Assembly: GCF_018491765.1 (NCBI RefSeq) | Contig: NZ_JABWCU010000003.1 | Coordinates: forward strand, 248,001-312,000 | Length of the DNA stretch: 64,000 nucleotides | Origin: Novosphingobium profundi | GTDB taxonomy: Bacteria > Pseudomonadota > Alphaproteobacteria > Sphingomonadales > Sphingomonadaceae | Reading direction: 5' to 3' | Shown here: positions 63,529 to 64,000 of the stretch, in pieces | How the letters are laid out: each line of letters begins with the position of its first letter | How positions within the stretch are numbered: position 1 is the stretch's first letter | Notes under the pieces: generated by a model | The model's database searches: none | The model's input: only the letters and a program-made list of their open reading frames with translations | What the model was told of the DNA's origin: nothing | Position numbers and translations under genes: made by a program

Positions 63529-64000
63529 ATGGCTGCTCAGCTCAAGCTGATCCAGGAAGGCAAGGAAAAGGACGCAATGGACCGTCAAAAGGCGCTCGAT
63601 GCGGCGCTCGCCCAGATCGACCGCGCGTTCGGCAAGGGTTCGGCGATGAAGCTGGGCTCGAAGGAGACGATGCAGGTCGAGGCGATCTCGACCGGCTCGC
63701 TCGGGCTCGACATTGCGCTTGGCGTGGGCGGTCTGCCCAAGGGCCGTGTGATCGAGGTCTATGGCCCGGAAAGCTCGGGCAAGACCACGCTCGCGCTCCA
63801 CGTCATCGCCGAGGCGCAGAAGAACGGCGGCACCGCGGCCTTCATCGACGCCGAGCACGCGCTCGACCCGGTCTACGCCAAGAAGCTGGGCGTGGACATC
63901 GATGAACTGATCGTCTCGCAGCCCGACACCGGCGAACAGGCGCTTGAGATCACCGACACGCTGGTGCGCTCGAACGCGATCGACGTCCTGGTGGTCGACT
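63529..64000 (+). CDS. recA: recombinase RecA, 3' end outside the window
   Basis: The first 157 codons of RecA, the strand-exchange ATPase and LexA co-protease. Visible features are an extended N-terminus ([20 protein letters not shown]), the Walker A loop GPESSGKT (79-86), [19 protein letters not shown] and the Walker B strand IDVLVVD at the edge. AAGGGGAAG lies five bases before the ATG at 63529. The protein runs off the right end of the window. Confidence 0.98.
   Translation, partial: MAAQLKLIQEGKEKDAMDRQKALDAALAQIDRAFGKGSAMKLGSKETMQVEAISTGSLGLDIALGVGGLPKGRVIEVYGPESSGKTTLALHVIAEAQKNGGTAAFIDAEHALDPVYAKKLGVDIDELIVSQPDTGEQALEITDTLVRSNAIDVLVVD

Overview
The window reads as one chromosomal segment of a GC-rich alphaproteobacterium, most likely a sphingomonad (Novosphingobium/Sphingomonas type). 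The inference rests on several features: the block slt–dapA–smpB–DUF2062–cckA, a CckA hybrid kinase with N-terminal membrane segments, an alphaproteobacterial GTTC-N7-GTTC SOS box before recA, large catabolic TonB-dependent receptors, and a TPR-sulfotransferase beside a receptor. No rRNA, tRNA, CRISPR array or intact insertion sequence was seen. The species was not determined.

Bases 1-30.9 kb form an accessory catabolic region bounded by two TonB-dependent receptors (2.3-5.0 kb and 28.5-30.9 kb). Between them lie a two-subunit molybdenum hydroxylase of the isoquinoline 1-oxidoreductase type, two Fe(II)/2-oxoglutarate dioxygenases, a RutA-like flavin monooxygenase with a RutB-like amidohydrolase, a ribokinase, an M20 amidohydrolase, two acetamidase/formamidase domains, a LigB/DODA-type extradiol dioxygenase, a VOC protein, a Rieske oxygenase, a beta-lactamase-fold hydrolase and three MFS transporters. 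This looks like uptake and breakdown of an N-containing, possibly heterocyclic, aromatic or amide compound; the substrate cannot be read from the sequence. The only transcription factor recognised in this block is fused to an enzyme: the 794-residue protein at 16473-18857 joins an AraC-type regulator to an acetamidase/formamidase. A decayed isochorismatase-family gene lies at 9.2-9.8 kb.

Bases 31.3-39 kb hold a heavy-metal RND efflux operon (membrane fusion protein, pump, outer-membrane channel) divergent from an OmpR-type response regulator and sensor kinase, with a palindromic operator candidate between them. An MgtC/DUF4010 membrane protein, a DUF3857/transglutaminase/TPR protein and a zinc-ribbon metallopeptidase follow.

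Bases 44.5-51 kb hold molybdenum enzymes: a YdeP/FdhF-type oxidoreductase, preceded by a leader with competing stem-loops, and a PaoABC periplasmic aldehyde oxidoreductase operon.

Bases 51-64 kb are mostly core chromosome: rlmN, an outer-membrane beta-barrel protein, a secreted protein of unknown role, greB, a GH27 glycosidase, a soluble lytic transglycosylase, dapA, smpB, two tandem DUF2062 genes, cckA and the 5' part of recA, which runs off the right edge.
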